DNA of 64,000 nt from Mycobacterium gastri (GTDB lineage: Bacteria > Actinomycetota > Actinomycetes > Mycobacteriales > Mycobacteriaceae): the NCBI RefSeq assembly GCF_002102175.1, contig NZ_LQOX01000119.1, positions 90,695 through 154,694 of the forward strand. The letters run 5' to 3'. The notes beneath the pieces are model-generated. The model searched no databases, was not told the DNA's origin, and saw only the letters and a program-made list of their open reading frames with translations. The translations under genes were made by a program, and so were the position numbers. The stretch's first letter is position 1, and each line of letters opens with the position of its first letter. Positions 18,232 through 29,423 of this stretch are shown here, piece by piece.

Positions 18232-20322
18232 GTGACCACACTCGAAGAGATCTCGACGCTTACCCAACCGCGCCATCCCGACGACTGGACCGAGATCGAT
18301 TCGGCTGCGGTCGACACCATCCGGGTGCTGGCCGCCGACGCGGTCCAGAAGGTCGGCAACGGTCACCCCGGAACAGCCATGAGCCTGGCTCCGCTGGCCT
18401 ACACCCTTTTTCAGCGCACGATGCGCCACGATCCCAGCGATACCACCTGGCTGGGCCGCGACCGGTTCGTGTTGTCGTGCGGGCACAGTAGCCTGACCCT
18501 CTACATCCAGCTGTACCTCGGCGGGTTCGGCCTGGAGTTGTCCGATATCGAATCGCTGCGCACCTGGGGCTCCAAGACCCCGGGACACCCGGAGTTCCGG
18601 CACACCCGAGGTGTGGAGATCACCACGGGCCCGCTGGGTCAGGGGCTGGCGTCAGCGGTCGGGATGGCCATGGCGTCGCGGTACGAGCGTGGTCTGTTCG
18701 ACCCGGACGCCGAACCAGGCACCAGCCCCTTCGACCACTACATCTACGTGATCGCCTCCGACGGGGACATCGAAGAGGGGGTGACCTCCGAAGCGTCATC
18801 GCTGGCCGCCGTCCAGCAGCTGGGCAATCTGATCGTGTTCTACGACCACAACCAGATCTCGATCGAGGACGACACCGACATCGCGTTGTGCGAGGACACC
18901 GCGGCTCGCTACCGCGCCTACGGCTGGCACGTGCAAGAAGTCGAGGGCGGCGAGAACGTCGTCGGGATCGAAGAGGCCATCGCCAACGCGAAAGCCGCCA
19001 CCGACCGGCCGTCGTTCATCTCGCTGCGCACCATCATCGGCTACCCGGCGCCGAATTTGATGAACACCGGTAAGGCGCACGGCGCGGCCCTGGGCGACGA
19101 CGAAGTCGCCGCAGTGAAGAAGATTCTCGGCTTCGATCCCGACAGGAAATTCGAGGTGCGCGACGACATCATCGCCCACACGCGCACACTGGTGGACCGG
19201 GGCAGGGAAGCGCACGAGAAGTGGCAGGCGGAGTTCGACGCCTGGGCACAGCGCAAACCCGAACGCAAGGCGCTGCTGGACCGGTTGACCGCCGAGCAGT
19301 TGCCCGACGGCTGGGACGACGACCTGCCGCATTGGGAACCCGGGTCCAAAGCGCTGGCCACCCGAGCGGCGTCCGGCGAGGTGCTGTCTGCGCTGGGACC
19401 GAAGCTGCCGGAGTTGTGGGGTGGGTCCGCAGACCTGGCCGGCAGCAACAACACCACCATGAAGGGCGCGGATTCCTTTGGGCCACCGTCGATTTCAACC
19501 AAGGATTACACCGCGCACTGGTACGGCCGCACCCTGCACTTCGGGGTCCGCGAACATGCGATGGCCGCCATTTTGTCCGGCATCGTGCTGCACGGCCCTA
19601 CCCGCGCCTACGGGGGCACGTTCTTACAGTTCTCCGACTACATGCGCCCGGCGGTGCGACTAGCTGCGCTGATGGATATCGACACCATCTACGTCTGGAC
19701 GCACGATTCGATCGGGCTGGGCGAGGATGGGCCGACCCACCAGCCGATCGAGCACCTTGCGGCGCTGCGGGCGGTTCCCCAGCTTTCGGTGGTACGCCCG
19801 GGCGACGCCAACGAGACCGCATACGCCTGGCGCACCATCCTGGCCCGCGGCAACGGCAGCGGTCCGGTCGGGTTGATTTTGACCAGGCAGGGCCTACCGG
19901 TGCTCGAGGGCACCAGCGCCGAGGGCGTCGCCCGCGGCGGGTATGTCCTTGGCGACGACAGCGACGACGAGCCTGACGTGGTGATAATCGCCACCGGCTC
20001 GGAGCTGCAGCTCGCGGTCGAGGCACAGAAGTTGTTGGCGGACAAGGACATCATCGCGCGAGTGGTGTCGATGCCCTGCGTGGAGTGGTTCGAGTCCCAG
20101 CCATCGGAGTACCGCGACAGCGTGCTGCCGCCGTCGGTGTCGGCCAGGGTCGCCGTCGAGGCCGGTGTCGCGCAGTGCTGGCACAAACTGGTCGGCGACA
20201 CCGGCGAGATCATCTCGATCGAGCACTACGGCGAATCCGCCGACTACAAGACATTGTTCCGGGAGTACGGCTTTACCGCGCAAGCGGTTGCCGCTGCCGC
20301 CGAACGAGCACTCGACAACTGA
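18232..20322 (+). CDS. tkt: transketolase
   Basis: 696 residues. Thiamine-diphosphate enzyme that moves two-carbon units between pentose and hexose/triose phosphates. Motifs: [13 protein letters not shown] near the start, [14 protein letters not shown], the TPP-binding motif [17 protein letters not shown], and in the pyrimidine domain [21 protein letters not shown] start at 18232. It is the first gene of a plus-strand operon; tal starts 14 nt after its stop with an AAAGGG-type ribosome site. Corresponds to Rv1449c. Confidence 0.97.
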   Translation: MTTLEEISTLTQPRHPDDWTEIDSAAVDTIRVLAADAVQKVGNGHPGTAMSLAPLAYTLFQRTMRHDPSDTTWLGRDRFVLSCGHSSLTLYIQLYLGGFGLELSDIESLRTWGSKTPGHPEFRHTRGVEITTGPLGQGLASAVGMAMASRYERGLFDPDAEPGTSPFDHYIYVIASDGDIEEGVTSEASSLAAVQQLGNLIVFYDHNQISIEDDTDIALCEDTAARYRAYGWHVQEVEGGENVVGIEEAIANAKAATDRPSFISLRTIIGYPAPNLMNTGKAHGAALGDDEVAAVKKILGFDPDRKFEVRDDIIAHTRTLVDRGREAHEKWQAEFDAWAQRKPERKALLDRLTAEQLPDGWDDDLPHWEPGSKALATRAASGEVLSALGPKLPELWGGSADLAGSNNTTMKGADSFGPPSISTKDYTAHWYGRTLHFGVREHAMAAILSGIVLHGPTRAYGGTFLQFSDYMRPAVRLAALMDIDTIYVWTHDSIGLGEDGPTHQPIEHLAALRAVPQLSVVRPGDANETAYAWRTILARGNGSGPVGLILTRQGLPVLEGTSAEGVARGGYVLGDDSDDEPDVVIIATGSELQLAVEAQKLLADKDIIARVVSMPCVEWFESQPSEYRDSVLPPSVSARVAVEAGVAQCWHKLVGDTGEIISIEHYGESADYKTLFREYGFTAQAVAAAAERALDN

Positions 20323-20336
20323 GAAAGGGCGTTTCA

Positions 20337-21455
20337 ATGACTCAGAACCCCAACCTCGCTGCGCTCAGCGCCGTGGGCGTATCCGTGTGGCTGGACGATC
20401 TGTCCCGCGACCGATTGAATTCGGGCAATCTGCAGGAGCTGATCGACACCAAGTGTGTTGTCGGCGTGACCACCAACCCGTCCATCTTCCAGAAGGCGCT
20501 GGCCGAAGGCGACGCCTATAACGGCCAGATCGCCGAGCTGGCCGAGCGCGGAGCCGACGTGGACGCCACGGTGCGCACCGCCACCACCGACGACGTGCGC
20601 CGGGCTTGCGACGTGTTCACTCCGGTGTGGGAGGCTTCCGACGGACTGGACGGCCGGGTATCGATCGAGGTCGACCCGCGGCTGGCGCACGACACCGACA
20701 AAACGATCCAGCAGGCGGTCGAGCTGTGGAAGATCGTCGACCGGCCGAACCTGTTCATCAAGATTCCGGCCACCAAGGCCGGCCTGCCCGCTATCACCGC
20801 GGTTCTGGCCGAAGGGATTTCGGTCAACGTCACGTTGATCTTCTCCGTCGAACGCCACCGTGAGGTCATGGACGCCTACCTGGCCGGAATCGAGAAGGCG
20901 CGAGAAGCCGGCCAGGACCTGTCCAAGATCCATTCGGTGGCATCGTTTTTCGTTTCCAGAGTGGACACCGAAATCGACAAACGGCTGGAAAAGCTGGGAT
21001 CGCAAGAAGCGCTGGCATTACGCGGGCAGGCCGGGGTGGCCAATGCCCGCCTCGCCTATGCCGCCTACCAGGGAGTCTTCGGGGGCGAAGACCGTTACCG
21101 AGCCCTGAAGGCACACGGCGCCCGCGTACAACGACCGCTATGGGCTTCGACCGGCGTCAAGAATCCCGACTACGCCGACACTCTTTATGTCACAGAGTTG
21201 GCGGCTCCCGACACGGTGAACACCATGCCGCAACCGACGCTGGACGCCGTCGCCGATCATGGCGTGATCAATGGCGATACGGTCAGCGGCACCGCATCCG
21301 ATGCCCAGCAGGTATTCGACAAACTTCAGGCGATCGGCATAGACCTGGCCGATGTGTTCGTCGTGCTGGAGGACGAAGGCGTGGCGAAGTTCGAGGCGGC
21401 GTGGACCGAGCTGCTCAAAGAGACTCAGGCGCAGCTCGACTCCGTCACCAAATGA
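20337..21455 (+). CDS. tal: transaldolase
   Basis: 372 residues from the ATG at 20337. Transfers a dihydroxyacetone unit in the non-oxidative pentose phosphate pathway. The Schiff-base lysine is in [12 protein letters not shown], and the start-proximal motifs are [16 protein letters not shown] and [13 protein letters not shown]. Long TAL-C type, common in actinobacteria. The stop overlaps the zwf start by 4 nt. Corresponds to Rv1448c. Confidence 0.96.
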   Translation: MTQNPNLAALSAVGVSVWLDDLSRDRLNSGNLQELIDTKCVVGVTTNPSIFQKALAEGDAYNGQIAELAERGADVDATVRTATTDDVRRACDVFTPVWEASDGLDGRVSIEVDPRLAHDTDKTIQQAVELWKIVDRPNLFIKIPATKAGLPAITAVLAEGISVNVTLIFSVERHREVMDAYLAGIEKAREAGQDLSKIHSVASFFVSRVDTEIDKRLEKLGSQEALALRGQAGVANARLAYAAYQGVFGGEDRYRALKAHGARVQRPLWASTGVKNPDYADTLYVTELAAPDTVNTMPQPTLDAVADHGVINGDTVSGTASDAQQVFDKLQAIGIDLADVFVVLEDEGVAKFEAAWTELLKETQAQLDSVTK

Positions 21456-23002
21456 GCGCAGCTCGCAACTCCGCCGCCACGCAGTGGCACAACCCGCTGC
21501 GCGACAAGCTGGACAAGCGGCTGCCCAGAATCGCCGGTTCGTGCGGCATGGTGATCTTCGGTGTCACCGGAGACCTGGCCCGCAAGAAGGTGATGCCGGC
21601 CATCTACGACCTGGCCAACCGCGGGCTGCTGCCGCCCACATTCGCGCTGGTGGGATTCGCCCGCCGAGACTGGGACACTCAGGATTTCGGCCAGGTGGTC
21701 CACCAGGCAGTCAAAGAACACTGCCGGACCCCGTTCCGCCAGGAGAACTGGGACCGGCTGGCCGAGGGATTCCGTTTCGTGCCAGGCTCTTTCGACGACG
21801 AGCAGGCTTTCACGCGGCTCGCTGAGACACTGGAGAAGCTCGACGCCGAGCGCGGCACCGGCGGCAATCACGCCTTCTACCTGGCCATCCCGCCCAAGGC
21901 ATTCCCGGTGGTCTCCGAGCAGCTGCACAAGTCGGGACTGGCCCGTCCGCAGAGCGACCGCTGGAGCCGGGTCGTCATCGAGAAGCCGTTCGGCCACGAC
22001 CTGGACAGTGCCCACGACCTGAACAAGGCTGTCAACGCCGTCTTTCCGGAGGAATCGGTCTTCCGCATCGACCACTACCTGGGCAAAGAGACGGTGCAGA
22101 ACATCCTGGCGCTGCGGTTCGCCAATCAATTCTGGGATCCGATCTGGAATGCGCACTACGTCGACCATGTGCAGATCACCATGGCCGAAGACATCGGCCT
22201 GGGTGGTCGGGCCGGCTACTACGACGGTATCGGCGCGGCCCGTGACGTGATCCAGAACCACCTGATGCAGCTGCTGGCACTGACCGCGATGGAGGAGCCG
22301 GTCAGCTTCAAACCGTCAGCGTTGCAGGCCGAAAAAATCAAGGTGCTCTCGGCAACCCGGCTCGCTGAACCGCTCGACGAGACCAGCAGCCGTGGGCAAT
22401 ACACGGCCGGCTGGCAGGGCGGCGAAAAGGTGGTGGGCCTGCTCGACGAGGAAGGTTTCGCTCAGGACTCCACCACCGAGACGTTCGCCGCGATCACTCT
22501 GGAGGTCGACACCCGCCGCTGGGCCGGTGTGCCGTTCTATCTGCGCACCGGAAAACGACTGGGCCGCAGGGTGACTGAGATCGCATTGGTCTTCAAGCGA
22601 GCGCCGCATCTGCCGTTCGACGCCACCATGACCGACGAGCTCGGAGCCAACGCTTTGGTCATCCGGGTACAGCCGGACGAAGGGATGACCCTGCGGTTCG
22701 GATCCAAAGTCCCGGGCACTGCGATGGAAGTCCGCGACGTCAACATGGACTTCTCCTACGGCTCGGCGTTCGCCGAAGACTCGCCGGAGGCCTACGAGCG
22801 GCTCATCCTCGACGTGCTGCTCGGCGAACCGTCGCTGTTTCCGGTCAATGCGGAGGTCGAATTGGCTTGGGAGATACTGGATCCCGTCCTGGATTACTGG
22901 GCGGCGCACGGGAAACCCGACCCCTATGAGGCCGGCACGTGGGGCCCGGATTCGGCCTTCCAGATGCTGCACCGCACCGGCCGGGAATGGCGGCGCCCAT
23001 GA
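21452..23002 (+). CDS. zwf: glucose-6-phosphate 1-dehydrogenase
   Basis: 516 residues from the ATG at 21452 ([16 protein letters not shown]). NADP-binding motif [13 protein letters not shown] near residue 35, and the substrate site [13 protein letters not shown] near residue 205. First step of the oxidative pentose phosphate pathway, giving NADPH. The stop TGA (23000-23002) overlaps the ATG of the first MIRU unit. Equivalent to zwf2 (Rv1447c). Confidence 0.96.
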   Translation: MSAARNSAATQWHNPLRDKLDKRLPRIAGSCGMVIFGVTGDLARKKVMPAIYDLANRGLLPPTFALVGFARRDWDTQDFGQVVHQAVKEHCRTPFRQENWDRLAEGFRFVPGSFDDEQAFTRLAETLEKLDAERGTGGNHAFYLAIPPKAFPVVSEQLHKSGLARPQSDRWSRVVIEKPFGHDLDSAHDLNKAVNAVFPEESVFRIDHYLGKETVQNILALRFANQFWDPIWNAHYVDHVQITMAEDIGLGGRAGYYDGIGAARDVIQNHLMQLLALTAMEEPVSFKPSALQAEKIKVLSATRLAEPLDETSSRGQYTAGWQGGEKVVGLLDEEGFAQDSTTETFAAITLEVDTRRWAGVPFYLRTGKRLGRRVTEIALVFKRAPHLPFDATMTDELGANALVIRVQPDEGMTLRFGSKVPGTAMEVRDVNMDFSYGSAFAEDSPEAYERLILDVLLGEPSLFPVNAEVELAWEILDPVLDYWAAHGKPDPYEAGTWGPDSAFQMLHRTGREWRRP

Positions 23003-23104
23003 TCCGCGCCGGCGACGATGCAGAGCGAAGCGATGAGGAGGAGCGGCGCAAATGATCCCCGCCGGCGACGATGCACTGCGAAGCAGTGAGAAGGAGCGGC
23101 GCAA
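22999..23104 (+). repeat. two tandem 53-bp MIRU units between zwf and opcA
   Basis: Unit 1 is 22999-23051 and unit 2 is 23052-23104; each starts ATGATC and contains GCCGGCGACGATGCA and GGAGCGGCGCAA. The sequence and the stop/start overlaps match the mycobacterial interspersed repetitive unit family (53-bp class). Each unit holds an 18-codon reading frame ending in a TGA that overlaps the next ATG: 22999-23055 and 23052-23108, the latter overlapping the opcA start. The array may keep translation coupled from zwf to opcA. Confidence 0.88.
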
Positions 23105-24016
23105 ATGATCGTCGATCTGCCCGAAACCACCACCACCACGGTCAACAAGAAGCTCGACGAGCTACGCGCAAGAATCGGCGCTGTCACGATGGGCCGGGTC
23201 CTGACGCTGATCATCGCGCCGGACAGCGAGTCGATGGTCGAGGAATCGATCGAAGCCGCCAACTCCGCCAGCCATGAACATCCCAGCCGCATCATCGTCG
23301 TGATGAGAGGCGACCCGTACGCCGAGAAGCCGAGCCTGGACTCGCAATTGCGGGTAGGCGCCGACGCCGGCGCCGGCGAGGTCGTCGTGCTGCGACTGTC
23401 CGGACCGCTCTCCGGCCACGCCGACAGCGTCGTCATCCCTTTCCTGCTGCCCGACATCCCGGTGGTGGTCTGGTGGCCCGACATCGCTCCGGCGGTACCT
23501 GCCCAGGATCCTTTGGGCAAGTTGGCCATTCGGCGCATTATGGACGCCACCAACGGCGTCGACCCGCTGTCGGCGATCAAGAGCCGGCTACCCGGATACA
23601 CCGCCGGCGACACCGATCTGGCCTGGAGCCGCATCACCTATTGGCGGGCATTGCTGACCTCCGCCGTCGACCAGCCGCCCCACGAACCGATCGAGTCGGC
23701 GCTCGTGTCGGGCTTGAAGACCGAGCCGGCACTCGACATCCTGGCGGGCTGGCTAGCCAGCCGGATCGACGGTCCGGTGCGCCGTGCGGTCGGCAAACTC
23801 CAAGTCGAGCTGGTGCGCAAGAGCGAGACCATCGTGTTGAGCCGACCCCAGGAAGGGACCACCGCCACCCTGAGCCGGACGGCCAGGCCCGATGCCCGGG
23901 TTCCGTTGGCGCGCAGGGTAACCGGCGAATGCCTGGCCGAAGATCTGCGCCGGCTGGACCCCGACGAAATCTACTTCGCCGCATTGGAAGGCATCAAGAA
24001 GGTGCAGTACGTATGA
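23105..24016 (+). CDS. opcA: glucose-6-phosphate dehydrogenase assembly protein OpcA
   Basis: 303 residues, beginning [20 protein letters not shown]. OpcA is needed for assembly or activation of G6PDH in actinobacteria and cyanobacteria. The family core [18 protein letters not shown] is visible near residue 120. The start overlaps the micro-ORF of MIRU unit 2, and the stop overlaps pgl by 4 nt. Corresponds to Rv1446c. Confidence 0.94.
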   Translation: MIVDLPETTTTTVNKKLDELRARIGAVTMGRVLTLIIAPDSESMVEESIEAANSASHEHPSRIIVVMRGDPYAEKPSLDSQLRVGADAGAGEVVVLRLSGPLSGHADSVVIPFLLPDIPVVVWWPDIAPAVPAQDPLGKLAIRRIMDATNGVDPLSAIKSRLPGYTAGDTDLAWSRITYWRALLTSAVDQPPHEPIESALVSGLKTEPALDILAGWLASRIDGPVRRAVGKLQVELVRKSETIVLSRPQEGTTATLSRTARPDARVPLARRVTGECLAEDLRRLDPDEIYFAALEGIKKVQYV

Positions 24017-24756
24017 ATCTGGACGTCCAGACCTTTCCCGATAGCGAGATTCTGGTCGAGGCCACCGGCCAACGACTGATCCGGGCCATCGACAGCGCGG
24101 TGGCGGCCAGAGGGCAAGCACTGATCGTGCTGACCGGCGGCGGGAACGGCATCGCGTTGCTGCGCTATCTCGGTGCGTCCGGGCCGCGGATCGACTGGTC
24201 CAAGATTCATCTGTTCTGGGGCGACGAGCGCTACGTCTCCGAAGACGATGACGAGCGCAACGACAAGCAGGCGCGTGCCGCGTTACTCGATCACGTCGAC
24301 ATCCCACCGAGCCAGGTGCACCCGATGGCCGCCAGTGACGGTGAGTTCGGCACCGATCTGGACGCTGCGGCATTGGCCTACGAACAGGTGCTGGCAGCCA
24401 ACGCCGCACGCGGTGAGCGGGCACCCAATTTCGACGTCCACCTCTTGGGTATGGGACCTGAAGGCCACGTCAACTCGCTTTTCCCGCACACCGCGGCCGT
24501 GCGAGAGACCACCCGCCTGGTGGTCCCCGTCGACAACTCCCCCAAACCCCCGCCACAACGAATTACCTTGACGCTGCCGGCAATCCGGCGTTCCCGGGAG
24601 GTGTGGCTGATCGTTTCCGGACGCGCCAAGGCCGACGCGGTGGCCGCTGCCATCGGTGGCGCCGACCCGGTGACCGTGCCGGCGGCCGGGGCAGTCGGGC
24701 GCGAGAACACGGTGTGGCTGCTGGACGAGGCCGCCGCGGCCAAGCTATCTCGGTGA
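24013..24756 (+). CDS. pgl: 6-phosphogluconolactonase
   Basis: 247 residues from the ATG at 24013. Hydrolyses 6-phosphogluconolactone made by Zwf. Motifs: [14 protein letters not shown] near residue 42, [19 protein letters not shown], and [17 protein letters not shown]. It completes the tkt-tal-zwf-opcA-pgl operon. Also called devB (Rv1445c). Confidence 0.95.
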   Translation: MNLDVQTFPDSEILVEATGQRLIRAIDSAVAARGQALIVLTGGGNGIALLRYLGASGPRIDWSKIHLFWGDERYVSEDDDERNDKQARAALLDHVDIPPSQVHPMAASDGEFGTDLDAAALAYEQVLAANAARGERAPNFDVHLLGMGPEGHVNSLFPHTAAVRETTRLVVPVDNSPKPPPQRITLTLPAIRRSREVWLIVSGRAKADAVAAAIGGADPVTVPAAGAVGRENTVWLLDEAAAAKLSR

Positions 24757-24772
24757 CGCCGTCGGGGTCATA

Positions 24773-25171
24773 ATGACCGTCATGGCAGACAAGACCGTGC
24801 GCACCACGCCGGTGCGAAGCCGTGTGAAGACCCTCACCCAGGCGGCGCTGAACGCCGACAAGACGGTGGAGCAGGTCGAGGACGTCCTCGAGGGGCTGGA
24901 CAAGACCATGAAGGAGCTGAACAGTTCGTTGTCGGCCCTCAACGCCACGGTGGAGCGCCTGGAGGGTGGCCTGGACCATCTCGAGGGCACATTGTCCAGC
25001 CTGGACGATCTGGCTAAGCGGCTCATTGTCCTGGTCGAGCCGGTCGAAGCGATCGTCGATCGGATCGACTACATCGTGAGCCTGGGCGAGACGGTGATGT
25101 CTCCCCTGTCGGTCACCGAGCACGCGGTCCGCGGCGTGCTGGACCGGCTACGCAACCGGACGGTCGGCTGA
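24773..25171 (+). CDS. small coiled-coil conserved protein (Rv1444c-like)
   Basis: 132 residues (ATG at 24773; a second ATG at 24782). Residues 30-90 form a heptad-rich coiled coil (EQVEDVLEGLDKTMKELNSS, then LSALNATVERLEGGL). No catalytic motif or signal peptide is visible. It follows pgl by 16 nt, so it is probably the last gene of the pentose phosphate operon. The conserved position suggests a structural or regulatory role, which is unproven. Similar in size and place to Rv1444c. Confidence 0.82.
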   Translation: MTVMADKTVRTTPVRSRVKTLTQAALNADKTVEQVEDVLEGLDKTMKELNSSLSALNATVERLEGGLDHLEGTLSSLDDLAKRLIVLVEPVEAIVDRIDYIVSLGETVMSPLSVTEHAVRGVLDRLRNRTVG

Positions 25172-25273
25172 TCACCGTCGAACTACCGAGGCCACCAGCT
25201 CGGCAACAGCATGGTTCCCGTCGGCCCCACGTGATGGCCCAGAGTTACGACGGTTGGCAGACCTGACGGGACA

Positions 25274-25651
25274 TCAGCCTTGGGGTTCACCAATCCAGTC
25301 GCGCGCCTTGTTCGCCTCAGCGGTCGGGAAGGCACGGAATCCTCCGGGTATCAGGAAACCAAGGCGGCCATAGAATTTGGCTGCGTGATGCATCCATGCC
25401 AGGTCGGTAACGAGCGCGCCGCGTTCCCAGCTGAAGAAGTGACGTAGGCCGAACTTCATTCCCGCCCATATCGCGTCGGGACCAAATGAGAAATCGGGGG
25501 CGATCTCGGTGTAGGCCCGTAGCTTCTTATGCCGCTTGCGCTTGTCTTCGATGTCTGGCATCAGCACGGTTTCGTAATCGGTCTTCGTCATGCGCCCATG
25601 GCACCGAAACGCGGCGATGTTGTCGGCAAAGTCGTTCAGCTTCTCGATCAC
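25274..25651 (-). CDS. SpoIIAA-like (STAS-related) protein
   Basis: 125 residues from the GTG at 25651, chosen because GGGAGG lies just upstream and the family normally begins MIEKL-DF. The longer reading from 25681 adds ten residues. Motifs: NIAAFRCHGRMTKTDYETVL, YTEIAPDFSFGPDAIWAGMK and WERGALVTDLAWM, all typical of the SpoIIAA-like family. The family is thought to bind small hydrophobic ligands or membranes, but no function is settled. It follows the DUF4239 membrane gene by 34 nt, likely as one transcript. Confidence 0.78.
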   Translation of the reverse strand: MIEKLNDFADNIAAFRCHGRMTKTDYETVLMPDIEDKRKRHKKLRAYTEIAPDFSFGPDAIWAGMKFGLRHFFSWERGALVTDLAWMHHAAKFYGRLGFLIPGGFRAFPTAEANKARDWIGEPQG

Positions 25652-25685
25652 CAACGTCCTCCCGTGTGCGCCTTCAACCACCTGA

Positions 25686-26375
25686 CTATGTCTCCGCGTC
25701 GATCGCGTCGAAAACCTCCATCGCGTGGTGAAACGGCGCGGGCGTGATCCTCAGCTCATTCCCGAAGGGATGGTCGAACGAGAACGCGATGCACATCAGC
25801 CCCAACCACATCAGTACGGATATTCGCGGCCGGGCGTCGAGAATGCGGGTGGTGCGGTCGGTAGCCAACACGGTCACCTGGCTAAGAAACACGGACTGGA
25901 TCGGGTGCGCCGCAACGCCGGCCGGCTCAATACCCACAATGCGATACATCTCGGTGATCGCGGATCGTGCACTCTCGCTGATTCCACCACTGCTCTGCAT
26001 CCGCCATTCCGGGCCCGCCACGGCGCCCGCGTCCTGTCGCAACTCGTTGCGCACCTGTGTCCGCTCTGGTTCCGGCATAGCGACCGTCTGCCGGTACAGC
26101 GTGGTCAACGTGGACGCCTCGTGAGTGACAACGGCGCCGGTGGCGGAGAACTGCTGCCAGGCGAAGACCACGGTGAGTCCGAGCAGCGCGCTATAGACAA
26201 GCCCGACGACGGTGATAAACGGCGCCATGTTCGAATTGTGTCTTTCGCCGACCGCCGACAGGGTGCGAGTTGCCACCCGTTGGCAGCCCACCGCGATCAG
26301 AATCGCGAGGAATGCGACAGTAACCATTGCGACAGTAACCATAAGGAGCCAAAGAGGTAAACCGGTACCACCCAT
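25686..26375 (-). CDS. DUF4239 (bestrophin-like) membrane protein, probably internally shortened
   Basis: 229 residues. Two hydrophobic segments at the N-terminus (LWLLMVTVAMVTVAFLAIL, and LVYSALLGLTVVFAW near residue 58), then a soluble four-helix part starting VTHEASTLTTLYRQ, and a third hydrophobic stretch near 195 that runs at once into FSFDHPFGNELRI. DUF4239 proteins normally have about two full membrane segments here before the DHPF motif; that part looks missing (WLGLMCIAFSFDHPFG), consistent with an in-frame deletion. GGAG precedes the ATG. Function unknown. Confidence 0.72.
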   Translation of the reverse strand: MGGTGLPLWLLMVTVAMVTVAFLAILIAVGCQRVATRTLSAVGERHNSNMAPFITVVGLVYSALLGLTVVFAWQQFSATGAVVTHEASTLTTLYRQTVAMPEPERTQVRNELRQDAGAVAGPEWRMQSSGGISESARSAITEMYRIVGIEPAGVAAHPIQSVFLSQVTVLATDRTTRILDARPRISVLMWLGLMCIAFSFDHPFGNELRITPAPFHHAMEVFDAIDAET

Positions 26376-26486
26376 CGAACTCCTTGTCAGTTCGCGCCGA
26401 TGTGCGCGGCCGGCTTCGGTCCGAGCGCTCAGTCGTCAGCGTATTCGCCGCCAGGTCGGCGCACAGCCAGATTCGAGCGAAGCCAG

Positions 26487-29354
26487 CTAGCCACTGTTCC
26501 GCAGCGCGCTCGCCAATCCGTTCATCGTCAGCAGGATGCCGCGCTGCACCAACTCGTCGTCTGCACCCGAGCGATAGCGGCGCAGCAACTCCACCTGAAG
26601 ATGGTTCAGCGGCTCCAAGTACGGGAACCGGTTGAACACCGATCGCGCCAGCGCCGGGTTGTCGGCCAGCAGATCGTCGTGGCCGGTGATGCGTTGATAC
26701 ATGGCGATCGTGCGGTGGTGCTCGTCGAGGATCTTGTCAAAAACCCGGTGCCGCAACGACTCGTCGACCACCAGTTCGGCATAGCGGGCCGCCAGGCCCA
26801 GATCGCTCTTGGCCAGCACCTGCGCCATGTTGGACAGCACGCTGCGGAAAAATGGCCAGCGCTGGTACAGGTCGTGCAGCACTTCCAGCCGGTCGGCTTC
26901 AGCGTCGGGGCCGGCCGCGATCCACTGCTCGAACGCCGAGCCGGCGCCATACCAGCCGGGAAGCATCACCCGCGACTGGCTCCACGCCAACACCCACGGA
27001 ATGGCGCGCAGGTCGGCGATCGACGAGGTGGGCTTACGCGACGTCGGGCGACTGCCGATGTTCAGTGACCCGATTTCACTGACCGGTGTGGACGCCATGA
27101 AATACTCGACGAAACCCGATGTCTCATGGACTAATTCGGCATACGCACGCTGCGATAGGGCGGCGACCTCGTCGAGCACCGCGTAGGCCGGCGCCGCCGC
27201 GTCACCGAGCCCCTCGACATCCAGCAGCGTCGACTCCAGGGTCGCGGCCAGCAGGCTCTCCAGGTTGCGCCGCGCCATCTGCGGCTCGGCGTATTTGGCA
27301 GCGATGACCTCCCCCTGCTCGGTAAGGCGCAACGAGCCGCTCACCGCCCCCGGCGGCTGCGCCAGGATCGCTTGATAGCTGGGGCCGCCGCCGCGGCCGA
27401 CCGTGCCGCCGCGACCGTGGAAGAGCCGCAACCGAATTCCCGACTTGCGGGCCGCTTCGACCAGGGCCAGCTCGGCGCGGTACACCGCCCAGTTGGCGGC
27501 CAGGTACCCACCGTCCTTGTTGGAGTCGGAGTAGCCGAGCATCACCTCCTGCACATCACCGCGGGCCGTGACCAGGCGCCGGTACAGCGGAAGGTCCAGC
27601 ATTGCTTGCAGAATCGTCGCCCCGTTGTGTAGGTCGCCGATCGTCTCGAACAGCGGCGAGATGCCCACCGGGCAGTAGGGTTGCGGCCCCGAGGCATCCA
27701 GCAAGCCGGCCTCTTTCAACAGGATCGCGGCCTCCAACACATCCGACACCGACCGGCACATCGAAATGACGTAATTGGGCACCGCATCGGGACCGTAAGT
27801 CTGGACCGCATGGGCGGCGGCCGCGATGATGTCCAGCTCGCTACGCGCCCGGTCGGACAATCCCCCGCAAGCGGGTGGGGGCACCTCCCACTTGTGGGGG
27901 CATACCCCCAGCGCCCGGTCACCGATCAGCGGTCGACGGGTAGCGAGCTCGCCGACCAGCAGCGCGACCCGCTCATCCTCTGACAACGAGCCGTAGTCCG
28001 GGTGCACACCGGCCCAGGCCAGCAACTCGCCGACGACCTCCTCATGCACGTCGGAGTTTTGCCGCAGGTCCAGACCGCACAGATGAAAACCGAAGACGTG
28101 CACGCCTTCTCGCAACAACGCCAACCGGTCGTCGGCCAACAGCGCACTGCCGTGGGTGCGCAGCGATGCATCGATGACGTCGAGGTCGGCCCGCAGTTCG
28201 TCCGGCGTGGCGTACGGCGGCAATCCCAGGTCAAGCTGGTGCTGCGGTTGCTGAAACAGGATCTCGGCGCCGGTGGCGCTGAGCCGGGCGCGGATCACCC
28301 GCAGGGCCCGCCGGTACGGTTCGTCGTCGCGAGCCTTGTCTCGGCAGCCGTCGGCCAACGCGGTCAGCTCGGGCGTTACGGCGAGCAGCCGCGACGACAT
28401 CGACAGCTCCTGCTCGAGCTGGTCCAGCTCGGCCAGGTAGTGGGACAGCGCGGTGTATGCGGCGCTGCCGGTGGCCAGCCGCACCACCTCGGCGGTCACG
28501 TTCGGGTTGCCGTCACGATCGCCGCCGATCCAGGATCCCGGTTTCAGAATGGGCTCCGACAACAGGTCGGCGCCGGGCCACCGGTCTCGCAATGCCCGCC
28601 GCACCTCGGCATTGACCTGCGGGACGACCTTGAAGAACGCCGACGGGTACAGCCGCAGCCCGACCGCGATCTCATCACTGATCTGCAGTCGTGAGAGGCG
28701 AATAAGCGCGGTCTGCCACAGGGTGAGAACCTGACGACGCAACTCCGATTCGATGCTGCGGCCGTCGTCGGTCTCGGTGTGCCCCTCGGCGTGGAGCCGC
28801 ATCAACTCGGTGATCCGGTGCTGAGTGACGAAGATGGTGCGCCGGCGGATTTCGGTGGGATGGGCGGTGATGACCGGGGAAACCAGGGCGCCCTGCAATG
28901 CCTCGGCAACCGTCGCCGAATCCAATTCGGCTGATTCGAGTTTCAGGTACGTGGCCGCCAGGCTGCTGTCCTGCGGCGGCTCACCGGCGGCGGTGTGAAT
29001 GGCGCGGCGGCGTTCCCGGTGAATGTCTTCGGCGACGTTGGCCAGCAACGCGAAATGGCTGAAGGCCCGAATGACCGGGAGGGCCCGGTGGATGTCGATG
29101 CCGTCGAACATCTTCGCCATCTGGGTTCGGTCGATCTCGGAGCGGCGCACCCGGAAGGCTTCCACCCGTGCTCGCTCGACGAGCTCGAAGATTTCGTCGC
29201 CGTTCTGTTCACGCACGGTGTCGCCGAGGATCGCGCCCAACAACCTGATGTCGGCGCGCATCGGCTCGGTCGCCGCACGCCCCAGCCGGGTCCGGTGGAC
29301 ATCGCCAATCGGTTCCAGCGCGGTATCGAAAACCAGGTCGGCAGCTTCATCCAT
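26487..29354 (-). CDS. ppc: phosphoenolpyruvate carboxylase
   Basis: 955 residues from the ATG at 29354 (MDEAADLVF). Carboxylates PEP to oxaloacetate to refill the TCA cycle. Motifs: [14 protein letters not shown] (catalytic His), [46 protein letters not shown] and GEVIAAKY; the C-terminus is RNSG where QNTG is usual. A palindromic repeat is embedded in frame at 27861-27910, adding [16 protein letters not shown] or so between RPLIGDR and LSDRARS. H37Rv is thought to lack ppc, while M. leprae has it, so this is a point of difference. Confidence 0.93.
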   Translation of the reverse strand: MDEAADLVFDTALEPIGDVHRTRLGRAATEPMRADIRLLGAILGDTVREQNGDEIFELVERARVEAFRVRRSEIDRTQMAKMFDGIDIHRALPVIRAFSHFALLANVAEDIHRERRRAIHTAAGEPPQDSSLAATYLKLESAELDSATVAEALQGALVSPVITAHPTEIRRRTIFVTQHRITELMRLHAEGHTETDDGRSIESELRRQVLTLWQTALIRLSRLQISDEIAVGLRLYPSAFFKVVPQVNAEVRRALRDRWPGADLLSEPILKPGSWIGGDRDGNPNVTAEVVRLATGSAAYTALSHYLAELDQLEQELSMSSRLLAVTPELTALADGCRDKARDDEPYRRALRVIRARLSATGAEILFQQPQHQLDLGLPPYATPDELRADLDVIDASLRTHGSALLADDRLALLREGVHVFGFHLCGLDLRQNSDVHEEVVGELLAWAGVHPDYGSLSEDERVALLVGELATRRPLIGDRALGVCPHKWEVPPPACGGLSDRARSELDIIAAAAHAVQTYGPDAVPNYVISMCRSVSDVLEAAILLKEAGLLDASGPQPYCPVGISPLFETIGDLHNGATILQAMLDLPLYRRLVTARGDVQEVMLGYSDSNKDGGYLAANWAVYRAELALVEAARKSGIRLRLFHGRGGTVGRGGGPSYQAILAQPPGAVSGSLRLTEQGEVIAAKYAEPQMARRNLESLLAATLESTLLDVEGLGDAAAPAYAVLDEVAALSQRAYAELVHETSGFVEYFMASTPVSEIGSLNIGSRPTSRKPTSSIADLRAIPWVLAWSQSRVMLPGWYGAGSAFEQWIAAGPDAEADRLEVLHDLYQRWPFFRSVLSNMAQVLAKSDLGLAARYAELVVDESLRHRVFDKILDEHHRTIAMYQRITGHDDLLADNPALARSVFNRFPYLEPLNHLQVELLRRYRSGADDELVQRGILLTMNGLASALRNSG
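27861..27910. repeat. palindromic repeat inserted in frame in ppc
   Basis: About 50 bp made of small inverted repeats: CCCGC-AA-GCGGG, CCCAC-TT-GTGGG and GGGGG-CATA-CCCCC. It stays open in the ppc frame and encodes a Pro/Cys/Trp-containing stretch not expected in the family. From memory, similar G/C-block palindromes are scattered in other non-tuberculous mycobacterial genomes. It looks like a REP-like element tolerated in a surface loop. Confidence 0.7.
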
Positions 29355-29423
29355 GTGTCCCAGTATCAGCAACCGGCCCGCCCGGCGCCCATTATCCGTC
29401 GACAGTTCGGTAGGCTGCCGGTC

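Noticed and set aside
21140..21451. N-terminal extension of zwf to a 620-residue product
   Set aside because: It would overlap tal by over 300 bp; the ATG at 21452 gives the usual length and a 4-nt overlap.
22210..22230. TACTACG match inside zwf as a third copy of the ctaA/ctaB motif
   Set aside because: It lies within coding sequence for Gly-Tyr-Tyr-Asp and lacks the full 13-mer and the dyad.
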